NCBI GenBank assembly: GCA_030549775.1
Contig: CM060178.1
Location: 65,152,896 to 65,216,895 of the forward strand
DNA from: Tamarix chinensis
Taxonomy: Eukaryota > Streptophyta > Magnoliopsida > Caryophyllales > Tamaricaceae
Length of the DNA stretch: 64,000 bases
Direction of reading: 5' to 3'
Positions 11,159-23,689 of this stretch are shown in pieces. The translations under genes and the position numbers were made by a program. The notes beneath the pieces are model-generated. The model was given only the letters and a program-made list of their open reading frames with translations. It had not been told where the DNA came from and made no database searches. Position 1 is the stretch's first letter. Each line of letters begins with the position of its first letter.

Positions 11159-14114
11159 ATATACATAGTATCCATAATCTTTGTCGATTTGCCATTGTGG
11201 ACACTGTCAAATAAATTCAGTTAGCTCTCTAACTATTAGATATTAATTTTAATTAAAATAAAATACGAAATAGTTTCGTTCCTACTTACTATGACAGGCT
11301 CGTATTGAACATTCTTTGGGTCTGGGACACCATTCCCACCTCTCCTTTGATACGATGTCCGTAGTGCCCTAATAAATAGAGTTGGATACACAATATTGTA
11401 AGTACGCATATATACCTCAAATAATGAAAGCTAGGCGAATATATGTATAAATAAGCTAATGAAGTAAGAAGTGAAAAGTATACTAACATGTTGATAAATT
11501 CCTTCCCACCACGACGATCGACTTCAAAAGGCACGTCATAGGTTTGAAGGGAATCAAACACATAGACTTTATTAAGATCAGGTCGGATGGCATACAAAAT
11601 CTAATGTTCAGTTGCGAGGTGAGGAATGAGATAGAGCTTATTGTGTCCCTTAATCAAAATGCGATCTGCTAAATAGTTTATGAGCCTACCCTATCTTAAT
11701 GTACTACCGTTAGCTATGTAGTATGGGCACACAAACAAAATAGAGGACATCATTTCCTCCATTGCAGCTCGAGTAGCTACCAACCTATGGACGACAAAAA
11801 TAATGCATATTTGTTAATAAATAATAACTCATATAAGAGGTCATAAAAATTCCAATTGTATAAGTTAAGAGTACTAAAATCTCAAAATGAAATAATACTT
11901 ACGTAACATAGACGGCGACACTTATGGTTGAGATCCATTCTTGATTATAAATGTCGTTTATGTCAGCCGTCGATACCATGTAAGTAGCATCATCCATCCC
12001 AACATACTCAGGACGACAATCAATGAAAATATAATTGTCCCTGAGGTAGTTTTGGGCATTAAAATATAATATAGCTAATGCCGGTGGAGGTTGGCTTTGC
12101 TGATATGAAGAAGGAATCTTTTGTGGGGCAACTGATTTTTCAGATTTAGCTCTCTTTCCTTTAGCAACGCCCTGTTTTGTGTTGCTCGTTCTGCTAGTAC
12201 CTCTCTTGGTTTTACTAGCATAAGCAGTCTTCTTTTTTGATTCCTTAGTTGATAATATTAAACAAAATATATATTGAGCATATAAATATATATATGAAAA
12301 AGGTATGAATAGTGTAACTACTTAATAAGGTCTAATGAAGATGTCAAATGTCAATACCTCTTCGGTAGTGAGACGTATTTAATCCACAGGCCAAGCCACA
12401 AAGCTTTCATGAGCTTCTAGTACTATGGTTACCTCATCGCCCTCTTTATAACAAGGTAAGTGTGCACTACCAATGATTGGAGTGTCAATACTCACCAACC
12501 TTGTATTTAGGGCTAAATTGTACTCGTGGATTGTGTGCGTTTCGATACTGTGACTGATGCAGACCCTTCCTTTGGCCAAAATTTTTGAAAGGCCATTCGC
12601 TAATAAGTCACATTTATGCAAACCCTGAACAAAAATATTACACATTATTAATAATTTATTACACCGAATACCTTTAATAACAATTCATAGTTTGTAATTC
12701 TTACCTCGGGAAGAGTAGAATGGAATGTATCACCCTCACAACTATCTTTGACGCTATTTACATTAGGTATGTGAAGCTGATGATGGTCTACTGAATCGGA
12801 TGGCTTATACCCTTGAGATTTAATAAATGACAACTCTTGCTCCATTGTTGCCATCCGTTCAAATGCCACGTTCAATTTTTGGGTGAAGATGGCGACTTGC
12901 TCATTAGTGCTACGAGAACCACGAGATTAACCACATATGCTCGTTCTCGTAAACCCAATCCAAGGCCCCTGTGTCTTCCAGGGTGTTCTACAATTCCTGT
13001 AGCCTGGGCCACAATGCTATATTGGTCTACCTCCTCACCTTCTGACGTTTTAAGTTCGTCCTGCAAATTTAACTTATAGGAATAAGCATAATATAATAGT
13101 TTTCTAAAAGAAAACCAAGTAAGGTTCTAGATATCTACAAACTTACAATTTTTTTGGCTGCAACATCAATATATTCATTAATATATCCATCTCTTGTTAC
13201 TTTAGCCTTCTTCCATAATGTACCAATATTGATGGACGAGGTACATGGGTCAAATTCTTGGGCTAGGAGCTACAAATAAAAAAAATATTCTTAATTAAGA
13301 ATATTATTATAAAATTTAACATTTATATGTAAATAGATAATCACAAAATGCATATCAACTCCTCTTCAACGCCCGCATAGCCTTTGCGAGCCATATTATG
13401 CCGGTATTTATTTTGCTTGGCAATCTCTTTATTTTGGATACTTTTTTCCTATGTGACAAGCCAAAACATAATGACATGGTTATTTCAATATTAAGTATAA
13501 TACTGGGATTGATAAAAAATGTTTAATTGTTATCTAACAAGTACCTGAAAATTTCTTGTAAGATGATAACCAATGAATTGGTTCCAACTTTCTTGATTGA
13601 TGAAACCGTATCGTTTGGGTGGGTTCTGTTGTAGAGAACCATCCTTCTTTCTATACATTTTTCTACGAGCTAAATATGATCTAAAGGTTCTTAGACGCTC
13701 CCCACAATGTCTAAGAAGCCATTTCTTCCTACTCTCTGGGACATTGAACACTCTCTGCAAAATAAGACATGTAAATGTACACCGATGTTAATGTAATAAA
13801 ATTAATAACATTTTACATACAAAAATGATTACATAAAATAGCGTATTTACCGTGATTTCCTGCCAAAAAGGCTCCTTATGACCCTGTGGAACCTGCTTCT
13901 AATTATTATAGGAGATAGGAACACGGTTACGGGTCACAAGTGAAATGTAGGTCAAGAACATATCAGTGTAAGGGCTGATGGGAAGATTGTAAGTATTCTA
14001 TCCCAACTCGACTACTTCTCCTCTATTCCTCATGTCTATGATAATTCTCATAATCGTAGGTCCTATCTTCCCTTCTTCATCACTGCTATCCCTATCAATG
14101 TTTTTGTTGGCCAT
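11159..14114 (-). pseudogene. Second CACTA gene, copy A: Transposase_24 / TNP1-like / Ulp1-like protease
   Basis: This is a multi-exon gene on the minus strand. Exon 1 starts at 14114 (MANKNIDRDSSDEE...) and runs to about 13853. Exon 2 (13755-13546) reads RVFNVPESRKKWLLRH..., a Transposase_24 pattern. Smaller exons lie at 13450-13330 (KQNKYRHNMARKGYAG) and 13270-13150. A coiled-coil-like exon lies at 13065-12705 (FERMATMEQELSF). A TNP1/En-Spm-like module spans 12625-12375, a Lys/Arg-rich linker 12235-12120, and the Ulp1-like region 11600-11160. Damage: two TGG codons in exon 1 read TAG, the Trp after the protease His is TAG, and the catalytic Cys codon of the protease motif is TAT (Tyr). Such genes are known from plant CACTA elements; the role of the protease module is unproven. 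Exon limits are inferred from cross-copy alignment and GT/AG sites. Confidence 0.8.
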
Positions 14115-14227
14115 ATCTCTGCAAAAAAAAAAATTATGTTAGAATGTTATGTATTGAGCATAATAATGTACCATTATATTATCGATATGAATCATGCTTA
14201 GAAAGAATTAATCTCAAATGTATCATG

Positions 14228-14229
<2 letters not shown>

Positions 14230-14265
<36 letters not shown>
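14230..14265. repeat. (AT)n microsatellite
   Basis: An uninterrupted AT dinucleotide run in copy A. Related runs occur at the equivalent place in B (short, near 18448) and C (34865-34910). Confidence 0.95.
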
Positions 14266-14266
<1 letters not shown>

Positions 14267-14302
14267 GAATCATGCTAACACGTTTCCAAAAAGATATTAA
14301 TA

Positions 14303-14360
14303 CTAACCCTAACCCTAACCCTAATTAACCATAATAAATGATAAACCCTAACCCTAACCC
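14303..14360. repeat. Telomere-like CCCTAA runs in copy A
   Basis: Two short runs of CCCTAA (AACCCTAACCCTAACCC), separated by about 25 bp, lie just upstream of exon 1 of the second gene. The unit is six bases (TTAGGG on the minus strand), not the seven-base TTTAGGG of most plants. Copy B has the same runs at about 18504-18565. Confidence 0.8.
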
Positions 14361-14444
14361 AAGGCAATTAGCCATAATTTATTATAATAAAACCTAATCC
14401 CTAAACCTACCTAAATGTAAATAAAGCATAATATATAAATCATA

Positions 14445-14450
14445 TTATTA

Positions 14451-14503
<53 letters not shown>
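14445..14503. repeat. (ATT)n microsatellite
   Basis: A trinucleotide run of about 19 units in copy A. In copy B the equivalent place holds a shorter ATT run followed by an ATC run (18673-18721). Confidence 0.9.
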
Positions 14504-14681
14504 CATACACAATTATTTCTCTCTATTTAATTATTCACTTTTATATATTCCTTATTCTCTATATCCATTTAATCCTCATCAAATAGCAATCATTAACATA
14601 TGCATATGTAAAATATATTTGCATTTTATTATATGACATTTCCTATATCTTATTGCTAGTCTCCTATACTTGTTAATGAAA

Positions 14682-14682
<1 letters not shown>

Positions 14683-14715
<33 letters not shown>
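14683..14715. repeat. (TG)n microsatellite
   Basis: A run of about 16 TG units, specific to copy A. Copy B lacks it: the flanking sequence joins directly near 18885. Confidence 0.95.
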
Positions 14716-14720
<5 letters not shown>

Positions 14721-16379
14721 GTTTTTATGGGTGAAAATGTATATAATTCTACACTCACATTCATATTATATATATATATATGTAAAGGTCTCGGCCAACA
14801 CATGCATTTGTTAATATATAACAATAATGCAACAAATTCAACAACAAACAACAAAATTTTCAGACAACACATTCAACAACACATTTTCGAATGACAAACC
14901 ACAATCTTTCAATAACAAACAATCGAAACCCTGTAGCAACATGCATGAATTTATATATATATACATATATAAGTAGATAAAAAGTTACAAGAGGAAGAAC
15001 AAACACATACATAAAGTGAGCTAGCTACAAACAAGACTGTAAGAATGTTGAGAGGGGCAAGGGCTTCAAACACGAGGGAGGATGAAGGTGCAAGTGCTAG
15101 CTATCTTCGGAACAATGACAGCATTCACATGTAGAGCCGACAACGGCAAAGGCGTGGTGAATGAGTTGGCAGTGCGAGGGTTTCCTTTACATGAGAGGAG
15201 CCGGTGTGGTGGTGCAAGTTGGTGGTGCACGGTGTGGTGGTGTGAGGGTTTGCAAGGAGAAGGAGAGCAAGAGAACGAAGGTATAGAGAGTCTGAAAACT
15301 TTGGCACGAAACAGAACTGAGCGAAATATAAGTTTGATTTTGGGGTTTTAATAACGGTTCTACCAGGAACTGTTATTAAAAGCTTCTAAATTTTGACAAC
15401 GGTTCTAATATGAACCGTTGTTAAATCCTCTTTTAATAATGGTTTATGTAAAACTGTTAGTAAAACATCCGTCCAAATTATAACGTTGTCCTTTTAATAA
15501 GAGTTTTTAACTAGAACCGTTATCAAAACTGTCCCTCCCATTAATTTTCATGCTTTTGACAACGGTTGTCGAACTACCGTTATTAATGTCCTGTTATTAT
15601 TTCCTGTTTTCCTAGTAGTGTGCCAATATGAGCATAAAATGCATGTTTAATAACAGTTCTTATGAAAACCGTTTTTAAAAAATTGAGTTTTTATAACGGT
15701 TCTGATGAAAATCGATATTACAACAAAGTTTTTAATAACGGTCCTTTTAAAAACCGTTATTAAAAACTGAGTTTTAATGACAGTTTTCATCATAACCGTT
15801 ATTACAACTCCAGTTTTTTTTTTCAGTTTTTGCAGTTTTGTTCCTTCCCACATACACAGTTGTATGTTCAAATAATTACCAAATCTGCATTGTAAAACAA
15901 CATCAATTGATACTAAATCTACAATCGACACCATAATTTCAATCAATCCCTTGTTAATATGCATTTCTTAATACACCGGACATATATACTCAAGAATCAA
16001 AATTAGTAGCCATACCACAACTTGGTAGCTTTACATCCCAAAGTAAAATGTTCATAAATCTAGCTTAGAAGACTTAAAGACATAGAAAAAATACAAACTT
16101 GAACATGCATGTAGAATATATAGATCTCTACCTAATACCGAATGAATGAATGCACATGCTTGGCCAATTGCTCTCTCACTTCATCAATTTCTTCAACATT
16201 GTATTGCTGGCCTTGTGCATAATCATCGGTGAAAAACTACAAATCCCAGGTTTTTATTAATATATAGTTAGCACTTATGTCAAGTACCAAACATATATGT
16301 CATGATTCATTAATGGAAAAATATTAAAAAGAAAACATATATGGCTTGGATCTATGTTGACCGATCTATTTTTGACTAT

Positions 16380-18324
16380 CAAATCCATTGCTCTACATAC
16401 ATAGCATCCACAATCTTTGTCTTTTTTCCATTGTGGACACTGTCAAATGAAATCAGTTAGTTCTCTAACTATTAGATATTAATTTTAAATAAAAAAAATA
16501 CAAAATAGTTGCCTTCCTACTTACTATGACATGCTCATATTGAACATTCTTTGGGTCTGGGATACCATTCCCACCTCTCCTTTGATACGCTGTCCGTAGT
16601 GCCCTAATAAATAGAGTTGGATACACAATATTGTAAGTACGCATATATACCTCAAATAATGAAAGCTAGGCAAATATATGTATAAATAAGCTAATGAATA
16701 CTCACCGGCCTTGTATTTAGGGCTAAATTGTACCCGTGGATTGTCTGTGTTTCGGTACTATGATTGATGCAGACCCTTCCTTTCGGCAATATTGTTGAAA
16801 GGTCATTCACTAATAAGTCATATTTATGCAAACCCTAAACAAAAATATTACACATTATTAATAATTTATTACACGGAATACATTTAATAACAATTCATAG
16901 TTTGCAATGCTTACCTCGGGAAGAGTAGAAAAAAATGCATCAGCTTCACAACTATCTTTGACGCTATTTACGTTAGGTATGTGAAGCTGATCATGGTCTA
17001 CTAAATCGGATAGTTTATACCCTTGAGATTTAATAAATGACAACTCTTGCTCCATTGTTGCCATCCGTTCAAATGCCACGTTCAATTTTTAGGTGAGGAT
17101 GGCGACTTGCTCATTAGTGCTATGAGAACCACGAGATCGAGGACATATGCTCGTTCTCGTAACACCCAATCTAAGGCCCCTGTGTCTTCCAAGGTGTTCT
17201 ACAATTCCTGTAGCATAGGATACAATGCTATATTGGTCCACCTCCTCACCTTCTGACGTTTCAAGTTCGTACTGTAAATTTAACTTATAGGAATAAACAT
17301 AAAATAATAGTTTTTGAAAAGAAAACTAAGTTGGGTTCTAAATATCTATGAACTTACAATTTTTTGGCTGAAACATCAACATATTTATTAACATATCCTT
17401 CTCATGTTGCTCTAGCCTTCTTCTATAATGTACCAATATTGATGGACGAGGTACATGGGTCTAAGTCTTGGGCTAGGAGCTACAAATCAAAAAATATTCT
17501 TAATTAAAAAATATTATTATAAAATTTGACATTTATATGTAAATAGATAATCACAAAATGCATACCAATTCCTCTTCAAGGCCCGCATAGCCTTTGTGAG
17601 CCATATTATGCCGGTATTTATTTTTCTTAGCAATCTCTTTATTTTGGGTACTTTTTTCGTATGTGATAAGCCAAAACATAATGACATGGTTATTTCAATA
17701 TTAAGTATAATACTGGGATTGATAAAGAATGTTTAATTGTTATCTAACAAGTACCTAAAAATTTCTTGTAAGATGATAACCAATGAATTGGTTCCAACTT
17801 TCTTGATTGATGAAACCGTATCATTTGTGTGGGTTCTGTTGTAGAGAACCATCCCTCTCTCTATACATTTTTCTACGAGCTAAATATGACCTAAATGTTC
17901 TTAGACGCTCTCCACAATGTCTAAGAAGCCATTTCTTCCTACTCTCTGGGACATTGAACACTCTCTGCAAAATAAGACATGTAGATGTATACCGATATTA
18001 ATGTAATACAATTAATAACATTTCACATACAAAAATGATTACATAAAATAGTATATTTACTGTAATTTCCTACCAAATATGTTCCTTATGACCCTATGGA
18101 ACCTGCTTCCAATTATTATAGGAGATAGGAACACAGTTACGGGTCACAAGTGAAATGTAGGTCAAGAATATATCTGTGTAAGGGTCGATGGGAATATTGT
18201 AAGTATTCCATCCCAACTCGACTACTTCTCCTCTATTCCTCATGTCCATGATAATTTTCATAATCATAGGTCCTCTCTTCCCTTTTTCATCACTACTATC
18301 CCTATCAATGTTTTTGTTGGCCAT
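16380..18324 (-). pseudogene. Second CACTA gene, copy B (internally deleted)
   Basis: Exon 1 (18324 to about 18055) is open here and gives the best reading of the start: MANKNIDRDSSDEKG..., then ELGWNTYNIPIDPY and NNWKQVP. Both Trp codons that are stops in copy A are intact. Exon 2 (17965-17755) keeps RVFNVPESRKKWLLRH but has CGA changed to TGA near 17818. The coiled-coil-like exon (17085-16915) reads FERMATMEQELSF and is followed by part of the TNP1-like module (16835-16700). The deletion at 16690 then joins it to the last protease exon (about 16440-16380), which still has Cys in the KDCG motif. The product could not be a working protease because the His/Asp exon is gone. Confidence 0.78.
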
Positions 18325-18503
18325 ATCTCTACAAAAAATAAATAAATAAATTATGTTAGAATGTTATGTATTGAGCATAATAATGTACCATTATATTATC
18401 AATATGAATCATGCTTAGAAAGAATTAATCTGAAATGTATCATGATATTATATATATATATATATGAACCATGATAAGATGTTTCCAAAAAGATATTAAT
18501 AAT

Positions 18504-18565
18504 AACCCTAACCCTAATTAACCATAATTAATCATAATAAACGATAAACCCTAACCCTAACCCTA
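18504..18565. repeat. Telomere-like CCCTAA runs in copy B
   Basis: Two short CCCTAA runs at the same place relative to exon 1 as in copy A, separated by AATTAACCATAATTAATC-type spacer. Confidence 0.75.
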
Positions 18566-19111
18566 GCTAATTAACCATTATTTATTATAATAAAACCTAA
18601 CCCTAAACCACAAAAAAACCTTAATCCCTAAACCTAGCTAAATATAATTAAAGCATAATGTATAAATCATATTATTTATTATTATTATTATTATCATCAT
18701 CATCATCATCATCATCATCATACACAATTATTTCTCTCTATTTAATTATTCACTTTTATATATTCCTTATTCTCTATATCTATTTAATCCTCATCAAATA
18801 GCAATCATTAACCTATGCATATGTAAAATATATTTGCATTTCATTATATGACATTTCCTATATCTTATTGCTAGTCTCCTATATATAGTTTTTATGAGTG
18901 AAAATGTATATAATTCTACACTCACATTCATATTATATATATACATAAAGGTCTCGGCCAACACATGCATTTGTTAATATATTACACTAACGCAACAAAT
19001 TCAACAACGAACAGCAAAATTTTCAGCCAACACATTCAGCAATACATTTTCGAACGACAAACCACAATCTTTCAATAACAAACAAACGAAACCCTATAGC
19101 AACATGCATGC

Positions 19112-19114
<3 letters not shown>

Positions 19115-19178
<64 letters not shown>
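19115..19178. repeat. (TA)n microsatellite
   Basis: A TA run of about 32 units in the leader region of copy B. Copy A has only a short version near 14952-14970. Confidence 0.95.
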
Positions 19179-19184
<6 letters not shown>

Positions 19185-19825
19185 TAAATAAATCAAAAGT
19201 TACGAGAGGAAGAACAAACACATATATAAAGTGAGATAGCTACAAACATGACGGTGAGAATATTGAGAGAGGCAAGGGCTTCAAACATGACGGAGGATGA
19301 TGGTGCAAGTGCTAGCTAGCTAGCTTTGGAACAATGACAGCATGCACATACAGAGCCGACAATGGCAGAGGCGTGGTGGAGAGATGGCGGTGCGAGGGTT
19401 TCCTTTACTTGAGAGGAGCCGGAGAGGTGGTGCACGGTGTGGTGGTGCGAGGGTTTGCAAGGAGAAGAAGAGCAAGAGAACGAAGGTGCAGAGAGTCTGA
19501 AAACTTTGGCACGAAACAGAACTAAATAAAATAAAAGTTTGATTTTGGAGTTTTAATAATGGTTCCTGAGAGAACCGTTATTAAAACCTTAGGACTTTTG
19601 ACAACGGATCTAATATGAAACGTTATTAAATCCTCTTTTAATAACGGTTTAAATAAAACCGTTATTAAAACATCCATGCAAATTTTGATTTTTTCCTTTT
19701 AATAACGGTTTTTAACTGGAACCGTTATCAAAACTCTCCCGCCCATTAATTTTCATGCGTTTGAAAACGGTTTTCGAACCACCGTTATTATTGTCCCGTT
19801 ATTATATTTCGTTTTCGTAGTAGTG

Positions 19826-20334
19826 CAAATACTACCTAGAAAAACAATTTTATTTCACTACTCCACAATTTAGATTTGAGACACAAAGAACAAAATGGTA
19901 AGAAAAAGGGGTACTAATATATAATGAAACCTATATACATAAAATTGTTTGCTGCAATCCCTAAACTAATAAATCCAAATAGAAAAATAAAATAAAATAA
20001 TAAAAGCTCAAAATTTTACCACACAATCAATCCAAAACTCAAATTTAACAAAAAGGGTATGATATTAGTTTCCACTCAGTCTAACCAAATTTTAAATTCC
20101 CAACATCCAATCCATTAGTAATAAGTAGAGATGTCAATCAGGTTAATTCAGGTCAAATTGTAGCTGGTTGGATCATTCATATATCATTTCTTTTGTGGAT
20201 TGGTTTAAGGTTGGGTTGAGTCATTTCGGGTTTGGGTTATTTTATTGTTCAGATTAGGTCGGGTTCGGTTGGTTTCAGGTCATTGAAAATTCATGTTCAT
20301 TTGGTTACAATGCTTGAAATTTTTCAAAATATAT
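19826..20334. other. Spacer with possible hAT-like end
   Basis: AT-rich spacer. TAGAGATGTCAATCAGG at 20127, followed by GGTT/GGGTTGAG/TCGGGTTCGGTT-rich sequence to about 20280, resembles ends of some plant hAT-derived repeats (TAGGGATGTCAA type). No matching opposite end or 8-bp duplication was found, so this stays tentative. Confidence 0.35.
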
Positions 20335-21627
20335 ACAACAAATAAAGATAAATATTTGAGGGATAACAACTCTAAGTGGCCTAACTATCTCAAATAGTAT
20401 AGCATCCAATCTCAAGCCTGTATGAGAGGTATACTCTATACCATCAATGGATCATCCCGATACCCATTCAACTAAGGTAGCATTAATATGGATCCAGTAC
20501 TAAGTGAATCAAAACTACCTAACTCATAAAGGACACATGATACACATAGGGTCATGACAATCTTTAACTTATAATACTTGTACACAATTGTACATGAGAT
20601 AGACACACAATTCCACTCATACAATAACATATATGATTTCACAAAGAATATAATATATCATTAATTACCCACCTAATAAGCATTAAGGAAAGTCATATAT
20701 GAAATGAGAAGAGCAAGATACACATGCAATAATTAGATTAAGGCATGATCATATGGAATATCATAGTTATAAATATCAATGGTGCACATGGGTATATGTG
20801 GTAATATAGGAGGTTATGTGAGACATGCGATTATGTACAATAAAACATGAGTTCATAGATTCATGCTTATAAACACATGATTGGACATGGCAACACACGT
20901 GTATGAGTGTATATAAAACACAAAAACATGATGAGTAATAGAATTCTATACATAAGGCTCACATGGGATTAAAATAATAGATCTTACAATACCAAGGTAA
21001 GAACATGCATCATGCGGTAGCATAATTTTAAGGAAGACAATCAAGCAACATACGTAGAATAATGAGATATAAAATCAATGAGCGAGAACAATCGATTATT
21101 GTATTTTATTGTCATGATCACCACTATTTGATTATATTAATTTTAGGATGGAGACTCAAAGGATCCATAAAAACTACTTTAGTACAATAATGATACCAAC
21201 CCTAGATAGCCCACTTAGGAACGTAACTAGATCACCAAAGAGTAAGCCACCTAATCACTTAAGTATGCATACCTGCTATAGGGCCAAAATATATCGAGAC
21301 ATCTATAGAGTAGAAGAGGGCCTCCCATACCTCATAAGGCACTAGAGATCATAGAAGAGAAAATGCCATAATAATACCAAGTGAATACCAAACTTCTCTC
21401 GAATAGCTACCCTAAGTGGTACAAGTTCTAACTCAAGATCTTTTACTTTAAGTGATCATGTTTATTTAATGATTTAACCAAGCATAAATTAGGCCCATGT
21501 AACAACACTTAAATTACATTCATCAACATAGTGGACATCTGTTATTACATCCATTCCAAGAGGCATTAAACCTAATCAATTTCAAGTGGCATTAAAGCTG
21601 ATCTATTCCAAGTAGCATTAAAGCCAA
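20335..21627 (-). mobile_element. L1-family LTR fragment (minus)
   Basis: It contains the L1 conserved block in reverse (CACTTAAGTATGCATACCTG near 21255, TATAGGGCC, AGAGGGCCTCC), GATCCAGTACTAAGTGAATC near 20491 and ATTAAAGCC minisatellite units at 21560-21625. The sequence is cut at 21627 by CACTA element E; CAA at 21625-21627 is the expected 3-bp duplication for that insertion. Confidence 0.75.
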
Positions 21628-22318
21628 CACTAGTACGAAAATGGAAAAATAATGTCAGTATATTAATAATGGTAGATAGGAAATGGTTGCCAAACATGTA
21701 AATATTAATGTGCGGGATAGTTTTGATAATGTTTATAGTTCAAAAACCGTTATTAAAACCCCAACACTAAAAGTATACATAGTAGATTTAATAAAGGTAT
21801 ATAAAAAACCATTATTAAAAGCTCATTGAATTACATTTTCTATAATAACAGTTATCAAAAGGCTGGGAATTTTAATGATAATTCTTACAAGAACTGTTAT
21901 TAAAACTCAGTCTTCTACATTTTATTTTGTTCAATTCTTGTTTCGTGTCAAAAATTTTAGATTCTCTCATTCTATGCACCTTCCCTCTCTTACTCTCCTT
22001 CTCTTGTAAACCCTCTCACCACCATATTGTGCAACACCACTCTAGCTCCTCTCAACTCAAGGAAACCACCACTTGTTTTCTTTCACACCACCAGCTCTCC
22101 TCATTCTTGCACCACTCTTTTGCTTGCACCACCACATCTTTTCCATTCTCAACTTTGCATGTGATGCCATTCTTCCTCACCTTGCCTGCACTTGGTCCTT
22201 CTTCCTCCATCGTGTTCGTAGGTGGTTGCCGCTCTCCTCTTGCTCATTGCTAGTTCTCCTGCTCACTGCCACTCCTTTTACGTATGGTTTTATTCTTCTA
22301 CACATAGTTTTTTCTCTT

Positions 22319-22319
<1 letters not shown>

Positions 22320-22402
<83 letters not shown>
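22320..22402. repeat. (TA)n microsatellite
   Basis: A TA run of about 41 units, followed by a short TATG run, in the leader of element E. It creates the Ile-Tyr open frames on both strands at 22073-22764, which are not genes. A second TA run lies at 22592-22642. Confidence 0.95.
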
Positions 22403-22415
<13 letters not shown>

Positions 22416-22588
22416 GTATATAAATGCATGCATATTGATGCTATTTGCATTGTTTGTTATTGAAAAATTGTAGTTTCTTACTGAAAAATGTGTGGTTGAA
22501 TGTGTTGGTGAAAAATATTGTTGTTTGTTGTTAAATATGCCAGCATTGTTACATATTAACATATGCATGACTGTGTTAGCCGAGAACT

Positions 22589-22643
<55 letters not shown>

Positions 22644-22901
22644 CATGCATAGTGCTTCATTACGAAAAGAAATAAAATACTTAAAATTATTAGTAATGTC
22701 ACTCGTAAAAACTATATATATGTATACATTTTTATTAATAAGTATAGGACACTATAAGATATAGGAAATGTCATATAATTAAATGAAAATATATTTTACA
22801 TATGCACATAATTAAATGAAAATTTCAATTAGAGATGCATGTAAATGATTTTGATTTGATGAGGATTAATTAGACATAGATAATAAAGAAGATATAAAAT
22901 T

Positions 22902-23499
22902 GAATAATTAAATAGAGAGGAGTAATTGTGTATAATAATAATTATTATTATTTTGAATAATAAAATAAGATTTATTAGGATTTAATTATAACTAGCTAGG
23001 TTTATGATTATGGTTTATTAGGTTTAGGGTTACCTTTTATTTTAATTTATTAGGGTTAAGGTTAGGGTTTAGCATTTATTATACTAAATATAAAAGTGAA
23101 TAATTAAATAGAGAGTAATAATTTTGTATAATAATAATAATTTTGAATAATAATACTAATATAGGATTTAATAGGGTTTAATTAGAGTTAGTTAGGTTTA
23201 GGATTGGGGTTTTATTAGGTTTAGGTTTAGTTTTTATTATAATTTATTAGGGTTAGGGTTAAGGTTTATTATACTAAATATAAAAGTGAATAATTAAATA
23301 GAGAGGAATAATTGTGTATAATAATAATAATATAGGAATTATTAGGGTTTAATTATAGTTAGCTAGGTTTAGGATTAGGGTTTATTAGGTTTAGGGTTAG
23401 CTTTTATTATAATTTATTAGGGTTAGGGTTAGGGTTAGGGTTTAGTGTTTATTATACTAAATATAAAAGTGAATAATTAAAGAGAGAGGAATAATTGTG

Positions 23500-23539
<40 letters not shown>

Positions 23540-23668
23540 TAGGATTTATTAGGGTTTAATTATAGTTATCTAGGTTTAGGATCAAGGTTTATTAGGCTTA
23601 GGGTTAGTTTTTATTATAATTTATGTGGGTTAGGGTTAAGGTTTAGCGTTTATTATACTAAATATAAT
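22902..23668. repeat. Four ~190-bp tandem units with TTAGGG motifs
   Basis: Units start at GAATAATTAAATAGAGAG (or variants) at about 22902, 23098, 23288 and 23471. Each unit has an AAT microsatellite stretch, GGATTTATTAGGG / TTTAATTA, a GCTAGGTTTAGGAT-like part and one or more TTAGGG runs; the third unit has four in a row. Single copies of this sequence sit at 14300-14570 (A) and 18500-18790 (B) in reverse, so E has amplified it. Confidence 0.85.
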
Positions 23669-23689
23669 AAATAATATTTTCTCTTATAA

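Larger units (their letters stand above)
10817..15620 (-). mobile_element. CACTA copy A (left end missing)
   Basis: The right terminus CCTAGTAGTG ends at 15620, which read in reverse is CACTACTAGG. Next to it (15340-15600) lies the AATAACGGTT subterminal array. A leader at 14900-15340 ends in AACAGAACTGAGCG. Further in are telomere-like runs near 14303-14360 and microsatellites, then the second gene (14114 down to 11159) on the minus strand. No TNP2 transposase is present between leader and second gene, unlike in element E. The left subterminal array and terminus are gone; homology with copy B starts at AAATCTAGCTTAGAAGAC (10817). Confidence 0.88.
15621..19825 (-). mobile_element. CACTA copy B (left end missing)
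   Basis: The right terminus TTTTCGTAGTAGTG ends at 19825. The element begins directly after the end of copy A at TGCCAATATGAGCATAAAATG, which in complete relatives lies about 150 bp inside the left terminus (compare 4410-4445 in reverse). The left array (15645-15815), second-gene remnants, telomere-like runs, leader and right array (19550-19815) are present in order. Relative to A, about 1.03 kb is missing at 16690 (A positions 11461-12486), removing the protease His/Asp exon and the basic linker. Confidence 0.87.

Noticed and set aside
11289..11597. Independent small gene of 102 codons (minus)
   Set aside because: The first part is the Ulp1-like exon truncated by a TAG; the rest is intron sequence.
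14303..14360. Chromosome end or telomere fusion
   Set aside because: Runs are only a few units long and occur at the same place in several CACTA copies, so they are part of the transposon.
22073..22764. Open frames on both strands with long Ile-Tyr repeats
   Set aside because: They are translations of TA microsatellites in a CACTA leader.
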